A DNA stretch of 64,000 nucleotides. Source: Prevotella sp. 10(H). GTDB lineage: Bacteria > Bacteroidota > Bacteroidia > Bacteroidales > Dysgonomonadaceae. Shown in pieces: positions 56,404-64,000 of the stretch; position 1 is the first letter of the stretch, and the number at the start of each line of letters is the position of its first letter. The notes under the pieces are model-generated. The model saw nothing but the letters and a program-made list of their open reading frames with translations. It ran no database searches and was not told the origin of the DNA. Position numbers and translations under genes: made by a program. The stretch is taken from NCBI RefSeq assembly GCF_000711235.1, contig NZ_JOMI01000002.1, positions 1-64,000 on the forward strand, given 5' to 3'.

Positions 56404-56988
56404 TTAGGGGGCTACTTTTTCTCTATTTATCAGTTCATCATATATTCTCAGGCACGCCCATGCATCTATCGCTGCATACATCTTCTGAGCATCAGATAAT
56501 ATCTCGGCTTCCCAGTTCGACAGGCGCTGCCCTTTCGAAATTCTTTTTCCAAAAAGTATGCCATATATACGCTGCAAACCGTTATCTTCAATACCGTAAC
56601 TCTTTACAAACGACTGAAGTTCGATAAAGTTTGTCGGTACTATCGCTTTTCGTTTGTGAATAGCCGAAAAATCGTCTTTGAGTGAAAGTCCTATTTTTTT
56701 TATAGCAGGATTTATCAGTATGTCGGCCAGACAATCCGGCAGTCCTATCATATTGAGCCGAAAAAGAAAACCGGTATCTTCTGTCGCCAGCTGCATCAAT
56801 GCAATCTGATGCGATACCCCTTTACGGAAAGCGGGTCGCGTTTCGGTATCGAACCCGATAGTCGTCTGCTTTTTCAGGTAGGCCGATGCCTTTTCGGCTT
56901 CGCTTTCTGTCTGTATTACAATTATCCTCCCATCGAATCGCTCCATTGGCATCACGGATAATTCTTCTTTTGAAATTGTCTTTACCAT
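56404..56988 (-). CDS. 3'-5' exonuclease (DEDDy family)
   Basis: 194 residues. Motif I is GFDTETRPAFRKG (Asp-Glu pair), motif II lies in KKIGLSLKDDFSA, and motif III is YAAIDAWACLRIY (Tyr and Asp). It is shaped like the RNase D/WRN exonuclease core without HRDC. Acts on RNA or DNA 3' ends. Overlaps the upstream DUF5063 gene by seven bases, so the two are translationally linked. Confidence 0.93.
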   Translation of the reverse strand: MVKTISKEELSVMPMERFDGRIIVIQTESEAEKASAYLKKQTTIGFDTETRPAFRKGVSHQIALMQLATEDTGFLFRLNMIGLPDCLADILINPAIKKIGLSLKDDFSAIHKRKAIVPTNFIELQSFVKSYGIEDNGLQRIYGILFGKRISKGQRLSNWEAEILSDAQKMYAAIDAWACLRIYDELINREKVAP

Positions 56989-57557
56989 AATTCTTCTGCA
57001 TCATTCGGTTCTATGTCTTCATCGCCGAATGCATCAGGGTCTGCCGAATATTTTAAAGAATGCAGTGCGCGTAATACGTTTACGAGTTTTTGTCCCCAGT
57101 ATGTCTTAAAGTTTTCCATACATACATATAGGGCATCATTCATATTTTCGGTGATTCCCCGTTCAAATACGGTAATAAAGTTTTTTGTGTCTTGGTATAT
57201 ATCGGTCAGGTCTTCGCTGATACTTGCCGATATGGGTGTTTCGCTATACTTCATATCCTGAAGGAAAACTTCGAGATATGTATCGTTATTTACATATACA
57301 TTATACAGTTTCGATGAAATGTGATTATAAATATCTTCCGTCACGGTTATTTCCGTCTCCTCATCATTCACCGAGTCTGTCTCGGGCACAAGGGAAGCCT
57401 TCAGATATAACAGGGGAAGTATTTTAGTTAATTTGTCGGTCAGTTCGCTTTCTGTTATTTCTTCGAAGTTTTCGAGAAAAGCACAGTACTGGACGGCTAC
57501 CGTAACAAATTCTATCGAATCGCGGGAATATACTATTTCTTTAATCTGGTCTGTCAT
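56982..57557 (-). CDS. DUF5063-family protein
   Basis: Start chosen at ATG 57557 (MTDQIKEIVYSRDSIEFV); a TTG at 57575 also opens the frame. About 191 residues, acidic and mostly helical. It carries the Bacteroidota DUF5063 pattern EFVTVAVQYCAFLENFE near the N-terminus and the C-terminal FKTYWGQKLVNVLRALHSL. Function unknown; the overlap with the exonuclease suggests a joint role. Confidence 0.8.
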   Translation of the reverse strand: MTDQIKEIVYSRDSIEFVTVAVQYCAFLENFEEITESELTDKLTKILPLLYLKASLVPETDSVNDEETEITVTEDIYNHISSKLYNVYVNNDTYLEVFLQDMKYSETPISASISEDLTDIYQDTKNFITVFERGITENMNDALYVCMENFKTYWGQKLVNVLRALHSLKYSADPDAFGDEDIEPNDAEELW

Positions 57558-57826
57558 ATCCTGTATTAATTGCAATAAGTTATTGACAATTGTTTATTGA
57601 TGTTATATAAATAACAAATTTAGGGGATTATTTGTTAACTAACGAAAAGGATAAGATATTTTAAGGGTAAAATATGTGCGTTGTTTTCCTGCCCGGTAAC
57701 CGATAAATTAATATATCTTATAAGTAATCAATATTTTATCATTTTTCTTTTTTATTAAAACTTCGTGGCATATTTATTGTTTTATAGGTAGGAGCGGAGA
57801 GAATATTAACTCTAAATGAATTGAAT

Positions 57827-58423
57827 ATGAAGAAAATAATTTTAGCAACAATTATATCCCTGTTTTTTTTCGTTTCCTGTGCTACTTACAAGTCACTCGA
57901 CTTGGGTAAGTTGACTACAGGTATGACTAAAGCAGAGGTAGAATCAGCCATCGGCCGGCCCGACCGCGTGTTGGCTGTGAACGATAAGAAAGAAGGGTAT
58001 CAGGAAGTACTCGAATACCGTACTTCGAGGGACGAAGTATATGCCCTTGAGTTTTGGAACGATTATCTGACAGGTTATGAGTTTTTATACGATGATGTAA
58101 ATTATGTGGCATCAGTAATGCCTCCTACAATTTTTCCACCATACGGAAGACCGATTTACATTATTCACGAAAACAACAGGCCTAACCGTCCTAACAGACC
58201 GACGTATCCGAATCGTCCTAATCCGCCGAGACCAACACCAACTCCGGACAGATCGGGTCTCACAAAACCGACTCCGGGTGTAGGACCGTCTACAAGCAGA
58301 CCGTCTACAAACAGACCATCAACCGGCACACGTCCGTCTACTAACAGCAGACCGTCCTACAATACCAATAACTCCGGTTCAGGTAGTTCAACAACTGTTG
58401 ACAGGTCGAAACTGGCAAGATAA
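57827..58423 (+). CDS. SmpA/BamE-like lipoprotein with a Pro/Ser/Thr/Asn-rich tail
   Basis: Start at ATG 57827 (MKKIILATIISLFFFVSC); the frame also opens with a TTG six bases earlier. Cys18 is the lipidation site. Residues about 25-75 resemble the SmpA/OmlA fold (LGKLTTGMTKAEVESAIGRPD). The C-terminal 70 residues are low-complexity: Asn-Arg-Pro repeats (NRPNRPTYPNRPNPPRP), then Ser/Thr/Gly-rich. An extended, possibly cell-wall-spanning tail is inferred. Single gene with its own terminator. Confidence 0.8.
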   Translation: MKKIILATIISLFFFVSCATYKSLDLGKLTTGMTKAEVESAIGRPDRVLAVNDKKEGYQEVLEYRTSRDEVYALEFWNDYLTGYEFLYDDVNYVASVMPPTIFPPYGRPIYIIHENNRPNRPNRPTYPNRPNPPRPTPTPDRSGLTKPTPGVGPSTSRPSTNRPSTGTRPSTNSRPSYNTNNSGSGSSTTVDRSKLAR

Positions 58424-58443
58424 GAGTATAATAGTATTTTTAG

Positions 58444-58471
58444 AAAGCTGATTCATTTATTGAATCGGCTT
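58444..58471 (+). terminator. Terminator of the SmpA-like gene
   Basis: aaagctgattca pairs with tgaatcggcttt (loop ttta), then a T-run. The same core sequence recurs at 59742-59772. Confidence 0.8.
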
Positions 58472-58561
58472 TTTTTGTCTTGTCCTAGAATAATTTGACA
58501 CTTTATTTAACCATTGAATGGATTTGCCTGATATCACTATAAGTATCTGATATTTTATTTA

Positions 58562-58569
58562 TAGTTTTG
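58562..58569 (+). promoter_or_regulatory. Candidate -7 promoter element of the GH43 gene
   Basis: TAGTTTTG, a TAnnTTTG match 64 bp upstream of the GH43 start codon. Confidence 0.5.
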
Positions 58570-58633
58570 TAATCTGTAATATTTACTATTAATCAGCATT
58601 ATAAATACTTCTAAAACTGAGAAGCACTCTATT

Positions 58634-59701
58634 ATGAAAAGTTATAAATACATTTTGTTGTTCTTCATCTTATCATGCCTCGTGTCATGTGAAAAAAAAG
58701 CAGAGAAAACCAGTGGAAACCCTTTTGTGAAAGGTTGGTATGCCGACCCTGAGGCTATTGTGTTTGGCGATGAATATTGGGTGTACGCCACTCTTTCGGA
58801 TATATATTTTCCAAACAATCCGGATTCTGTTGCCACTTATCCTGTCAGAGAACCTAAGACAGTTCATGCGGTTTATACTATCCAACATTATATGGATGCT
58901 TTCTCATCAAAAGATTTGGTTAATTGGACTAAACATCCGAAAGTAATCTCTGTAGAAAACGTTAAGTGGGTTGAATATGCTTTGTGGGCACCTTCTATCA
59001 TTGCGGCAAACGGAAAGTATTATCTTTTCTTTGGTGGTAACGATATCCAGAATGATAACGAACTCGGAGGCATTGGGGTTGCGGTATCGGATAGCCCGGC
59101 CGGTCCGTTTATCGATCCATTAGGAAAGCCATTAATCGATAAATTCCACAACGGCGCACAACCAATCGACCAGTTTGTCTACCGCGATGATGACGGACAA
59201 TTTTATATGTATTACGGAGGATGGGGACATTGCAATGTGGTTAAACTGAGTGATGATTTGCTTAGTCTTGTTCCTTTCGATGACGGAAGTTACTACAAAG
59301 AGATAACACCAGAGAATTTTACTGAAGGCGCATTTGTACTTAAACGCAATGGCAAGTATTATATGATGTGGTCGGAAGGCGCATGGGAAAGTGAGGGCTA
59401 CTGCGTTTCTTACGGCATAGCCGATACTGCACTCGGACCATTTAAAAAGATGGGTAAGATATTACAGTCGGATAAGGAAATCGGAACCGGAGCGGGCCAC
59501 AACTCTGTTGTTAATGTTCCGGGTACTGATGAATGGTATATATTTTATCATCGTCATCCGCTTGGCGACTCTAACGGATTTCATAGGGAGATATGCGTTG
59601 ACCGTATGTACTTCAATAATGATGGTACAATAATGCCTGTAAAGATGACTAATGAAGGGGTTGCGGCTGTGAAAATTAATAAAGAAAACATCAAAAAATG
59701 A
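58634..59701 (+). CDS. Glycoside hydrolase family 43 lipoprotein
   Basis: 355 residues. Lipobox CLVSC (Cys19). Five-bladed beta-propeller pattern: the catalytic base Asp is in WYADPEAIVFGDEYWVYAT, the transition-state Asp region in DQFVYRDDDGQFYMYYGG, and the acid Glu in FTEGAFVLKRNGKYYMMWSEG. The family cleaves arabinan, xylan or galactan side chains; specificity is not readable. No SusC/SusD pair is adjacent, so it is not in a typical polysaccharide-utilisation locus here. Confidence 0.92.
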   Translation: MKSYKYILLFFILSCLVSCEKKAEKTSGNPFVKGWYADPEAIVFGDEYWVYATLSDIYFPNNPDSVATYPVREPKTVHAVYTIQHYMDAFSSKDLVNWTKHPKVISVENVKWVEYALWAPSIIAANGKYYLFFGGNDIQNDNELGGIGVAVSDSPAGPFIDPLGKPLIDKFHNGAQPIDQFVYRDDDGQFYMYYGGWGHCNVVKLSDDLLSLVPFDDGSYYKEITPENFTEGAFVLKRNGKYYMMWSEGAWESEGYCVSYGIADTALGPFKKMGKILQSDKEIGTGAGHNSVVNVPGTDEWYIFYHRHPLGDSNGFHREICVDRMYFNNDGTIMPVKMTNEGVAAVKINKENIKK

Positions 59702-59741
59702 TTTTCTGAAAAAATGTAAGCATCGAACAGAATAAAATATA

Positions 59742-59772
59742 AAAGGCTGATTCATTTATTGAGTCGGCCTTT
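59742..59772. terminator. Terminator between the GH43 and DUF5131 genes
   Basis: aaaggctgattca pairs with tgagtcggccttt, loop ttta. It is nearly the same as the terminator at 58444-58471 and ends one base before the DUF5131 stop. Confidence 0.8.
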
Positions 59773-59773
59773 C

Positions 59774-60496
59774 TTATCTTTTATAGTTTATTCCTGCTTT
59801 ACGCGCCTGTGCATGCTGCATACGCCTCGGTATATTGTACAGTTTGCCTTCTTTTACAAATCTTGCCCCGGTTTGTTTAAACCAGAACGAAATATCATTA
59901 TCCACGCAAATCTGCCTAATCTCCATTATCCAGTCGAAATTACATATACGGGCTTCCGGCCCCGATTCGCCACCGGCTGTGATATGCTCTACCCATGAAC
60001 CTATATCGTAGGGTGTCAGATCGATCCTTTCCAGAAGCGGCTCACAGATAATTATCTTATGCTTTATAGGGGCGGCTTTATAGATTGGCAGGCGGTAATC
60101 CGCCCTGTCCTGATTTTCAACAGTGCAGCATATCGTCACATTGTCGTAGCCGTCCCCCCAGTCTTCGGGTAAACCTACATGCAATCTGTCGATACGTTTA
60201 GTTATCATCAAAAATTTGAGGTCGCTGCGCTCGCGTATCATCTGCCATGCTTCGGGGCGCCATTCGTCAGCATCGGCATGTAGAAAATCAGATGTAAAAC
60301 AGGTAAAGACTTCATTACCCGGTTTAATCTTATATTCTCCGTTACGCTTTTTACGGACAGGCACATCGAAATTCTTGGTTTGCTTCACTATGGAACTGTC
60401 CACACCGCGTCTTGCATCGCCACGATACATGTAGCAATTGAGGCAACCTGCGCTTATTTTGTGACAGCCGTGCCACGGATTCCAGAGAGATGACAT
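59774..60496 (-). CDS. DUF5131 (phage Gp37/Gp68-like) radical-SAM-like protein
   Basis: 240 residues. Starts SSLWNPWHGCHKISAGCLNCYM with the family cysteines (CHKISAGCLNC). FTCFTSDFLHADADEWRP and ITKRIDRLHVGLPEDWGDGYDN are the conserved body motifs, with GGESGPEAR and WFKQTGAR near the end. The CxnCxxC arrangement suggests a [4Fe-4S] or metal site. Biochemical function unknown. A TATATTTG promoter element lies at 60519-60526. Confidence 0.9.
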   Translation of the reverse strand: MSSLWNPWHGCHKISAGCLNCYMYRGDARRGVDSSIVKQTKNFDVPVRKKRNGEYKIKPGNEVFTCFTSDFLHADADEWRPEAWQMIRERSDLKFLMITKRIDRLHVGLPEDWGDGYDNVTICCTVENQDRADYRLPIYKAAPIKHKIIICEPLLERIDLTPYDIGSWVEHITAGGESGPEARICNFDWIMEIRQICVDNDISFWFKQTGARFVKEGKLYNIPRRMQHAQARKAGINYKR

Positions 60497-60567
60497 AAAA
60501 TAACCGATAGTGAGGTTGCAAATATAAGAAATTGACAGTCAGTTTTTCACTTTATACCAAAAGTTTA

Positions 60568-60575
60568 TATCTTTG
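60568..60575 (+). promoter_or_regulatory. ffh -7 promoter element
   Basis: TATCTTTG, 40 bp upstream of the ffh start codon. Confidence 0.6.
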
Positions 60576-60615
60576 TGCTCCTTTATATACTTGATAATAA
60601 AATAAGAATAATAAT

Positions 60616-61935
60616 ATGTTTGAAAGTCTAAGTAATAGATTAGAACGCTCATTTAAGATTCTGAAAGGTGAAGGTAAAATCACCGAGATAAATGTTGCCG
60701 AAACGCTGAAAGACGTACGCCGTGCATTACTCGATGCCGACGTAAACTATAAAACGGCAAAGCAATTTACCGAAACCGTTAAGGAAAAGGCTTTAGGACA
60801 GAATGTACTTACAGCCGTTAAGCCTGAGCAGTTGATGGTGAAAATCGTCCATGACGAGCTTGCTTCTCTTATGGGAGGTACAGCTACCGATATAAACCTG
60901 AAAAGCTCGCCTGCCATTATCCTGATGTCAGGATTGCAAGGTTCGGGTAAGACGACTTTCTCGGGTAAGCTGGCTAAATTGCTGAAATCGAAAAGAGGAA
61001 AAAATCCGTTACTCGTTGCAGGCGACGTATACCGTCCGGCTGCTATCGAACAATTGAAGATATTGGGTACACAGATAGAAGTTCCCGTATATTCGGAAGA
61101 TGATAATAAAAATCCTGTACAGATTGCACTCAATGCAATCAAGCTGGCTAAGCAGAACGGGCATGACCTTGTCATTATAGATACTGCCGGACGCCTTGCT
61201 ATCGATGAAGAAATGATGAAGGAGATTACAGCTATAAAAGATGCTGTGAAACCTGACGAAATCCTCTTCGTAGTAGACTCTATGACCGGACAGGATGCCG
61301 TAAATACTGCCAAGGAATTTAACGACAGGTTGAATTTCGACGGGGTAGTGCTTACCAAACTCGACGGCGATACCCGTGGTGGAGCTGCGCTTTCTATCCG
61401 CTCGGTAGTAGACAAGCCGATTAAGTTTGTAGGTACGGGAGAGAAAATGGATGCACTCGATGTATTCCACCCTGAACGTATGGCTGACCGTATTCTCGGA
61501 ATGGGTGACATCGTTTCACTCGTTGAGCGCGCACAGGAGCAATATGATGAAGAAGAAGCCCGCCGACTGCAGAAGAAAATCGCTAAGAATCAGTTTGATT
61601 TCAACGATTTCATCGGGCAGATACAGCAGATTAAAAAGATGGGTAATCTGAAAGACTTGGCATCGATGATTCCGGGTGTAGGTAAAGCGATTAAGGATCT
61701 TGATATAGATGACGATGCATTCAAAAGCATTGAAGCTATTATCTATTCGATGACCCCGAAAGAAAGATCGGCTCCGGAAATTCTTAACGGAAGCCGCCGC
61801 CAACGCATCGCCAAAGGTAGCGGAACATCTATACAGGAAGTAAACAAGCTGATAAAGCAGTTTGACGAAACCCGTAAGATGATGAAGATGATGACCCAGA
61901 TGAAAGGCGGCAAAATGCCGAAAATGAGAAGATAA
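60616..61935 (+). CDS. ffh: Signal recognition particle protein Ffh
   Basis: GTPase that targets nascent membrane proteins with SRP RNA and FtsY. 439 residues, normal. N domain at 1-90; G domain with [31 protein letters not shown], and [14 protein letters not shown]. The M domain (from about 320) is Met-rich ([19 protein letters not shown]). Ends at a strong terminator. The SRP RNA gene is not seen nearby. Confidence 0.98.
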   Translation: MFESLSNRLERSFKILKGEGKITEINVAETLKDVRRALLDADVNYKTAKQFTETVKEKALGQNVLTAVKPEQLMVKIVHDELASLMGGTATDINLKSSPAIILMSGLQGSGKTTFSGKLAKLLKSKRGKNPLLVAGDVYRPAAIEQLKILGTQIEVPVYSEDDNKNPVQIALNAIKLAKQNGHDLVIIDTAGRLAIDEEMMKEITAIKDAVKPDEILFVVDSMTGQDAVNTAKEFNDRLNFDGVVLTKLDGDTRGGAALSIRSVVDKPIKFVGTGEKMDALDVFHPERMADRILGMGDIVSLVERAQEQYDEEEARRLQKKIAKNQFDFNDFIGQIQQIKKMGNLKDLASMIPGVGKAIKDLDIDDDAFKSIEAIIYSMTPKERSAPEILNGSRRQRIAKGSGTSIQEVNKLIKQFDETRKMMKMMTQMKGGKMPKMRR

Positions 61936-61956
61936 TCAGATTAAATTGATATAAGT

Positions 61957-61987
61957 AAACCCCGTCTGCATCTAACAGGCGGGGTTT
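61957..61987. terminator. Terminator after ffh
   Basis: aaaccccgtctg pairs with caggcggggttt (one G-U), followed by attattg; between convergent genes. Confidence 0.85.
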
Positions 61988-62020
61988 ATTATTGTATAGT
62001 TTGTAAAGATGTTATTTTAT

Positions 62021-63232
62021 TTATCGCTTGGCTTTGCCTTCCAGTTTTATATCTTTCTGTAATGCTTGTTCCTGTACAGCCCTGTAGATAACGTCGTCGA
62101 AAGATTCTTCTACTTTTTCCTTATCCATTTTAGAAAGTTCTTCATCTATATGTTTCTGGCGTTGTTTACTCAGGTCTTTTATTTCCTGTTCTAGTTTTTT
62201 GCGTTTAGCTAAAAGATCTTTCAAATAAGTTTCTCGTTCCTCCGTTGACATTTTCTTCATATTTTCCGGTAAATCTTTTTCCGGTATTTCTGTCAATGCT
62301 TTCCCGTGTGCAACGACATTTACCAGTTCTTCGGCACCATAATAGGCATCTTTATTTGCTGCTGACAGGTTGTATTCTGCCCTGCGTGCATTAATCGCGG
62401 CATCACCTGCCACGACTTTAGAACTTTGCGCCCTTTTTGTTTCTGTGAGCGCTGATGATTTGCCGTAATAGATGCGGGTATTATCGAGTTCATATTGCAA
62501 TTTATTGATACGGTCGTCATAAGGTGTCCTTATCGCAATGTTATTTACATTCATGTCCGTCTGGATATATTCACCTTTCGTTTTATCGGCGATTTCTCTC
62601 CATATGCGTGCGGCAGTCGGTTCATTTCCCATAAGGATTGTGTTAATAACGATTCCTTTCTTTATGGCTTCCGAACAGCTTTCAGGATAATGTACATCAT
62701 CTCTGTAATCCATATGCGGCGGATAATCGCCTACTAAGAATATCGAGCGGTAGGTATTCGGTCGGTCGTCCCATTGCATTTTATTTACACCTTCATATAA
62801 TGCCTGATTTACGCTTTCAGGGCCGTCTCCACCGCCGCTTGCGTTCATTGCCATAAGCTGCTCATAGAGATTATCCATGTCCGTACCGAGAGGGATCATT
62901 TTTGTTATGAAACTGTCACCACGGTCGCGGTAAAACAGCATACCCACTTCAATATCCGGAGCTGGTTCGGTTTGTGTCAGGCTGCTTGCTATCGACCATA
63001 TTTTTTCTTTTGCGGCGCCTATCAGGCCTGACATGCTTCCCGTAGCATCGAGCAGGAAGACTACCTGCATCTTAGGCTTGGCAACCCTGTCTGTAGTTTC
63101 TGATATACCTGCTGTTATCATTTCCGGTTCATCCAATGATATTCCTCCTTTGTTAGTAAAGGCAAAAGTTGTTGCATAAATGAATACACTTGCCGGAAGT
63201 ATCCAAAATAATGTATAAAGTCTCTTTTTCAT
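62021..63232 (-). CDS. Exported von Willebrand factor type A protein, candidate LytTR target
   Basis: 403 residues. A signal or anchor segment (RLYTLFWILPASVFIYATTF) is followed by a VWA domain at about 50-230 with the MIDAS start FLLDATGSMSGLIGAAK and later LVGDYPPHM. The C-terminal 170 residues are helical and charged, probably coiled coil (LLAKRKKLEQEIKDLSKQRQ). A metal-dependent adhesion or scaffold role is inferred. Its promoter has the same paired half-sites and -7 element as the two outer-membrane protein genes near the LytS/LytTR pair, so it is a candidate member of that regulon. Confidence 0.88.
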   Translation of the reverse strand: MKKRLYTLFWILPASVFIYATTFAFTNKGGISLDEPEMITAGISETTDRVAKPKMQVVFLLDATGSMSGLIGAAKEKIWSIASSLTQTEPAPDIEVGMLFYRDRGDSFITKMIPLGTDMDNLYEQLMAMNASGGGDGPESVNQALYEGVNKMQWDDRPNTYRSIFLVGDYPPHMDYRDDVHYPESCSEAIKKGIVINTILMGNEPTAARIWREIADKTKGEYIQTDMNVNNIAIRTPYDDRINKLQYELDNTRIYYGKSSALTETKRAQSSKVVAGDAAINARRAEYNLSAANKDAYYGAEELVNVVAHGKALTEIPEKDLPENMKKMSTEERETYLKDLLAKRKKLEQEIKDLSKQRQKHIDEELSKMDKEKVEESFDDVIYRAVQEQALQKDIKLEGKAKR

Positions 63233-63271
63233 ATGCTTTAGGTTTTAAATAATTATCATTTTTAACTAAAG

Positions 63272-63342
63272 CAAATATATAATGTGTAAAATATATAAAT
63301 CGGCCGGAATGGGTGAACGGGGTATTTAAAATGGTGAACCGA
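63272..63342 (-). promoter_or_regulatory. LytTR-like operator pair and -7 element of the VWA gene
   Basis: Minus-strand half-sites TCGGTTCAC (63334-63342) and CCCGTTCAC (63313-63321) with 21-bp period. TATATTTG includes ATATTTG at 63272-63278, 35 bp from the proximal site. The proximal site lies 81 bp from the start codon. Each half-site differs from the LytTR consensus at one position. Confidence 0.65.
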
Positions 63343-63369
63343 TATTATGAATATTTTGCAAAAGAAAAA

Positions 63370-63396
63370 GCCTGCCGGAAATTATCCCGACAGGCT
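63370..63396 (-). terminator. Terminator of the M48-like gene
   Basis: On the minus strand gcctgtcgg pairs with ccggcaggc, then tttttctttt. Confidence 0.8.
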
Positions 63397-63419
63397 CATA
63401 TAATAATAAAAAATTATTC

Positions 63420-64000
63420 TTACTTAGAAGATATGATAGAAGCGCGCAGAGAGTTATTAGAGTTAACTCCGATAAATTTAGATGCAGCGCTCAATTCTGC
63501 AGTGTCGTCTCCCTCTGCAGCTTTGTCTGCAGTTTCCATTTCAGCGAATTTATTCAAAGCTGAAACAAGTGCATCTTTTGATACATTGTTTTTTGTCAAC
63601 AGGTCAAATGCATAACTGTCTGCTTTTTTGTTCTGTTCATCTGTGTATGGAATCTGTATAAGTTCATTCACCACTGTTCCCATTTTGTCTCCTGAGAACG
63701 AAAGAAGTTTTTCCAGCTGTGCGCTTCCGGCTTTAGTCGCATTGTCTTCCGAAGCAACTTTCAGCAGGGAGTCACGAACATCTTTATTGGCAATATGCCC
63801 TATCTGCGTGGAAATAACAGCCAGCAATTCTTCATCCGAAAGCAAATCCATCATACCTGTATAAATACGGATGCTACCGTCGGCAGTGGCCAAAATATTC
63901 ACTTCAGGATTTACATAGATTTTGTAGTTGAGACTGAGTCCGTCTACGGAGATGTAGTCAGTTGCTACCAGTCCGACAAGTCTTTTGTAGTATTCAGTTT
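63420..64000 (-). CDS. M48-like metalloprotease homologue with degenerate zinc site, 5' end outside the window
   Basis: At least 192 residues, open to the right edge. The visible sequence follows the M48 pattern closely: TADGSIRIYTGMMDLLSDEELLAVI before the active-site helix and KKADSYAFDLL after it. Key residues have changed, however. The HExxH site reads TQIGH, so the first His and the catalytic Glu are Thr and Gln. The third-ligand position, Glu four residues before AD's Asp, is Asn. Only the second His remains. It is therefore probably a non-catalytic pseudo-peptidase with an Ala/Asn-rich tail. Confidence 0.8.
   Translation of the reverse strand, partial: TEYYKRLVGLVATDYISVDGLSLNYKIYVNPEVNILATADGSIRIYTGMMDLLSDEELLAVISTQIGHIANKDVRDSLLKVASEDNATKAGSAQLEKLLSFSGDKMGTVVNELIQIPYTDEQNKKADSYAFDLLTKNNVSKDALVSALNKFAEMETADKAAEGDDTAELSAASKFIGVNSNNSLRASIISSK

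Noticed and set aside
57703-57711. ggtaaccga resembling a LytTR half-site upstream of the SmpA-like gene
   Set aside because: Two consensus mismatches and no partner at 21 bp.
60747-61511. 254-residue antisense frame within ffh
   Set aside because: Antisense to a certain gene, with Ser/Ile-rich composition and no motif.
1-64000. tRNA, rRNA, tmRNA, SRP RNA or CRISPR arrays
   Set aside because: I looked in all gaps and saw no cloverleaf, no conserved RNA core and no regularly spaced repeats; short RNAs could still be missed by eye.

Overview
The window looks like a chromosomal segment of a Bacteroidales bacterium (phylum Bacteroidota), plausibly near Dysgonomonas or Parabacteroides; the genus is a guess. 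Evidence: many promoters carry the Bacteroidota -7 element TAnnTTTG (for example TATCTTTG before rpoN, coaBC and ffh). The gene content also fits: PorX-type regulator with a PglZ domain, dimeric glycyl-tRNA synthetase, outer-membrane beta-barrel proteins with carboxypeptidase-regulatory N-termini, lipoproteins with short SxxC lipoboxes, and a subclass-A2-like class A beta-lactamase. No rRNA, tRNA or CRISPR array was recognised.

Layout. 1-920: 5' part of a tyrosine-recombinase integrase beside the 3' end of guaA, probably one end of an integrated element lying to the left. 0.9-6.9 kb: guaA, a lipoprotein, then rpoN, a PAP2-like membrane protein, gcvH and purE. 6.9-10.1 kb: a leftward operon of ECF sigma factor, anti-sigma-like protein and two exported DUF4097/DUF2807-type beta-helix proteins. 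10.5-22.2 kb: hypoxanthine-DNA glycosylase-like protein, peptide and MFS transporters, thioredoxin lipoprotein, coaBC, a giant AsmA-like protein and a YhcC-type radical SAM protein. 22.2-23.4 kb: an extremely AT-rich gene-free stretch. 23.5-32.6 kb: tsaE, porX, GH18 lipoprotein, large zinc metalloprotease, a tryptophanase/tyrosine phenol-lyase family enzyme and an aldo-keto reductase. 32.7-47.6 kb: outer-membrane receptor, glyS, FKBP, cdaA, acyltransferases, a LuxR-type regulator with a hemerythrin-like partner, an O-antigen flippase, tatA and housekeeping enzymes. 47.7-64 kb: MBOAT/SGNH-like pair, a LytS/LytTR two-component system between two outer-membrane protein genes, bla-cbpM-cbpA, GH43, ffh, a von Willebrand A protein and a degenerate M48 protein.

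Two observations stand out. First, a local regulon: the two outer-membrane protein genes flanking the LytS/LytTR pair, and the VWA gene 9 kb away, all have a pair of LytTR-like half-sites (consensus nC[CG]GTTYRY) at an exact 21-bp period. The pair lies 34-35 bp upstream of an ATATTTG -7 element and 81-86 bp upstream of the start codon. Second, a family of about 250-290-bp intergenic repeats with three full copies (3.3, 10.2 and 44.5 kb, one inverted) plus partial copies, all in intergenic gaps near promoters.
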